DNA of 64,000 nt, taken from Kribbella monticola. GTDB lineage: Bacteria > Actinomycetota > Actinomycetes > Propionibacteriales > Kribbellaceae. Below are positions 63,482-64,000 of the stretch, piece after piece (positions within the stretch are counted from its first letter, which is position 1; every line of letters starts with the position of its first letter). Where the stretch lies: assembly GCF_003261635.1 (NCBI RefSeq), contig NZ_QFXK01000022.1:1-64000 (forward strand), written 5' to 3'. Below the pieces are notes generated by a model that saw nothing but the letters and a program-made list of their open reading frames with translations, was not told the DNA's origin and made no database searches. The translations under genes were made by a program, and so were the position numbers.

Positions 63482-63964
63482 ATGACGCAGGAGCCGACGA
63501 TCGTCGAGCGGGACGAGCAGCCGTACGTCGCGTTGCGGGGGAAGGTGGCGATGGACGGGATCGCTCAGTTCGCCGACCGGTTGCACGAGGTGATCGGCTG
63601 GATCGCCGCGCGCAACATCGAGCCGGTGGGCGCTCCATTCTTCAAGTACGACCTGGTCGACATGGACGAGGGTCTCGTGATGGAGATCGGCTTCCCCGTC
63701 GAGGAGCGGCACACCGGCGAGGAGCAGATCGTCGGCGGCGTCCTGCCGGCCGGGCGGTACGCCAGTGTCACCCACTTCGGGCACCCGGACGGCCTCCGCG
63801 AGGCGACCGGACAACTGCTGGCCTGGGCCGAGAAGGAAGGCCTCGAGTGGGATGCCGACGGCAACAAGTGGGGCTGCCGGCTCGAGGTCTACAAGTCGGA
63901 TCCCCGCGAGGTCCCGGACATGAACGACTGGGAGACCGAACTCCTCTTCCGCCTCCGCAGCTGA
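63482..63964 (+). CDS. GyrI-like small-molecule-binding protein
   Basis: The 160-residue protein fits the GyrI/SOUL-like ligand-binding fold: IVERDEQPYVALRGKVAMDG, YDLVDMDEGLVMEIGFPVEE, VLPAGRYASVTHFGHPDGL. ATG 63482 follows a strong GGAGGTGGGAG. Similar proteins serve as stand-alone or regulator-linked effector-binding domains; the ligand is unknown. Confidence 0.88.
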   Translation: MTQEPTIVERDEQPYVALRGKVAMDGIAQFADRLHEVIGWIAARNIEPVGAPFFKYDLVDMDEGLVMEIGFPVEERHTGEEQIVGGVLPAGRYASVTHFGHPDGLREATGQLLAWAEKEGLEWDADGNKWGCRLEVYKSDPREVPDMNDWETELLFRLRS

Positions 63965-64000
63965 CAAACCGCGGACAGATCTGCGGCTGACGAAGGTCAG

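Overview
The window is high-GC chromosomal DNA of an actinobacterium. Evidence includes SteA/SteB, PafA/PafB/PafC, HelY, TlyA, an F420-type oxidoreductase, DUF222/HNH proteins, many GTG starts, 4-base ATGA/GTGA gene overlaps and frequent leaderless-type promoters. Gene content and order (tlyA-nadK-recN-steA-steB-pyrG-nudix-xerD-parA-scpA-scpB-rluB, as in the Rv1691-Rv1711 region of Mycobacterium tuberculosis) fit a member of the Propionibacteriales such as Kribbella. The genus is an inference.

Layout. (a) 1-100: the 3' end of a 5S rRNA gene and the rRNA operon terminator. (b) 167-19285: the tlyA/recN/steA/pyrG neighbourhood. It opens with a very large low-complexity TPR protein and includes a CHAD protein, a divergent DUF1015 gene, a HAD phosphatase, tlyA, nadK, recN, steAB, a cell-envelope module (MraY/WecA-like protein, MurJ, GT4 glycosyltransferase), pyrG and a Nudix hydrolase. 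Most of these genes overlap by 4 bases. (c) 19356-26232: accessory genes, mainly on the minus strand: secreted cyclophilin, secreted GH92 mannosidase with a clear promoter and operator, VOC, HIT, DUF985 and LLM oxidoreductase. (d) 26867-34968: ald, xerD (apparently with a CTG start), a LtrA-like membrane protein, then the chromosome-segregation cluster parA-like / RHH-like / scpA / scpB / rluB. (e) 35050-47517: pafA, FKBP lipoprotein, a minus-strand block (DUF3866, alpha/beta hydrolase, frameshifted SDR), a GAF-LuxR regulator, pafB-pafC, a winged-helix protein, tatA-tatC and a diacylglycerol-kinase-like gene. (f) 47624-54395: an accessory block with a GH46 chitosanase under a palindromic operator, a second winged-helix protein, an MMPL transporter and a two-component system. 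(g) 54481-57372: helY, which commonly follows tatC/dagK in other actinobacteria. (h) 57860-63964: a repeat-rich end with a DUF222/HNH gene carrying an expanded in-frame repeat, about 1.06 kb of degenerate tandem repeats with internal dyads, a MarR/cupin pair with tandem operators, a DUF1906 secreted protein and a GyrI-like protein.

How the genes work together. The left half is mostly housekeeping: rRNA methylation, NADP synthesis, DNA repair, envelope assembly, CTP synthesis, chromosome segregation and pseudouridylation. The middle combines pupylation (PafA), the PafBC DNA-damage regulator and Tat export. The carbohydrate enzymes (GH92, GH46) each sit behind their own operator, as expected of a soil saprophyte.

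Promoter architecture is a recurrent theme. At least 15 genes have a TAnnnT-like hexamer (often TAGGGT) 5-8 bases before the start codon, the geometry of a leaderless mRNA. I used this to choose several starts. The most unusual structures are the repeat array at 59845-60909, the hypervariable insertion in the HNH gene just before it, and the large intrinsically disordered RGG/DDRG protein next to the rRNA operon.
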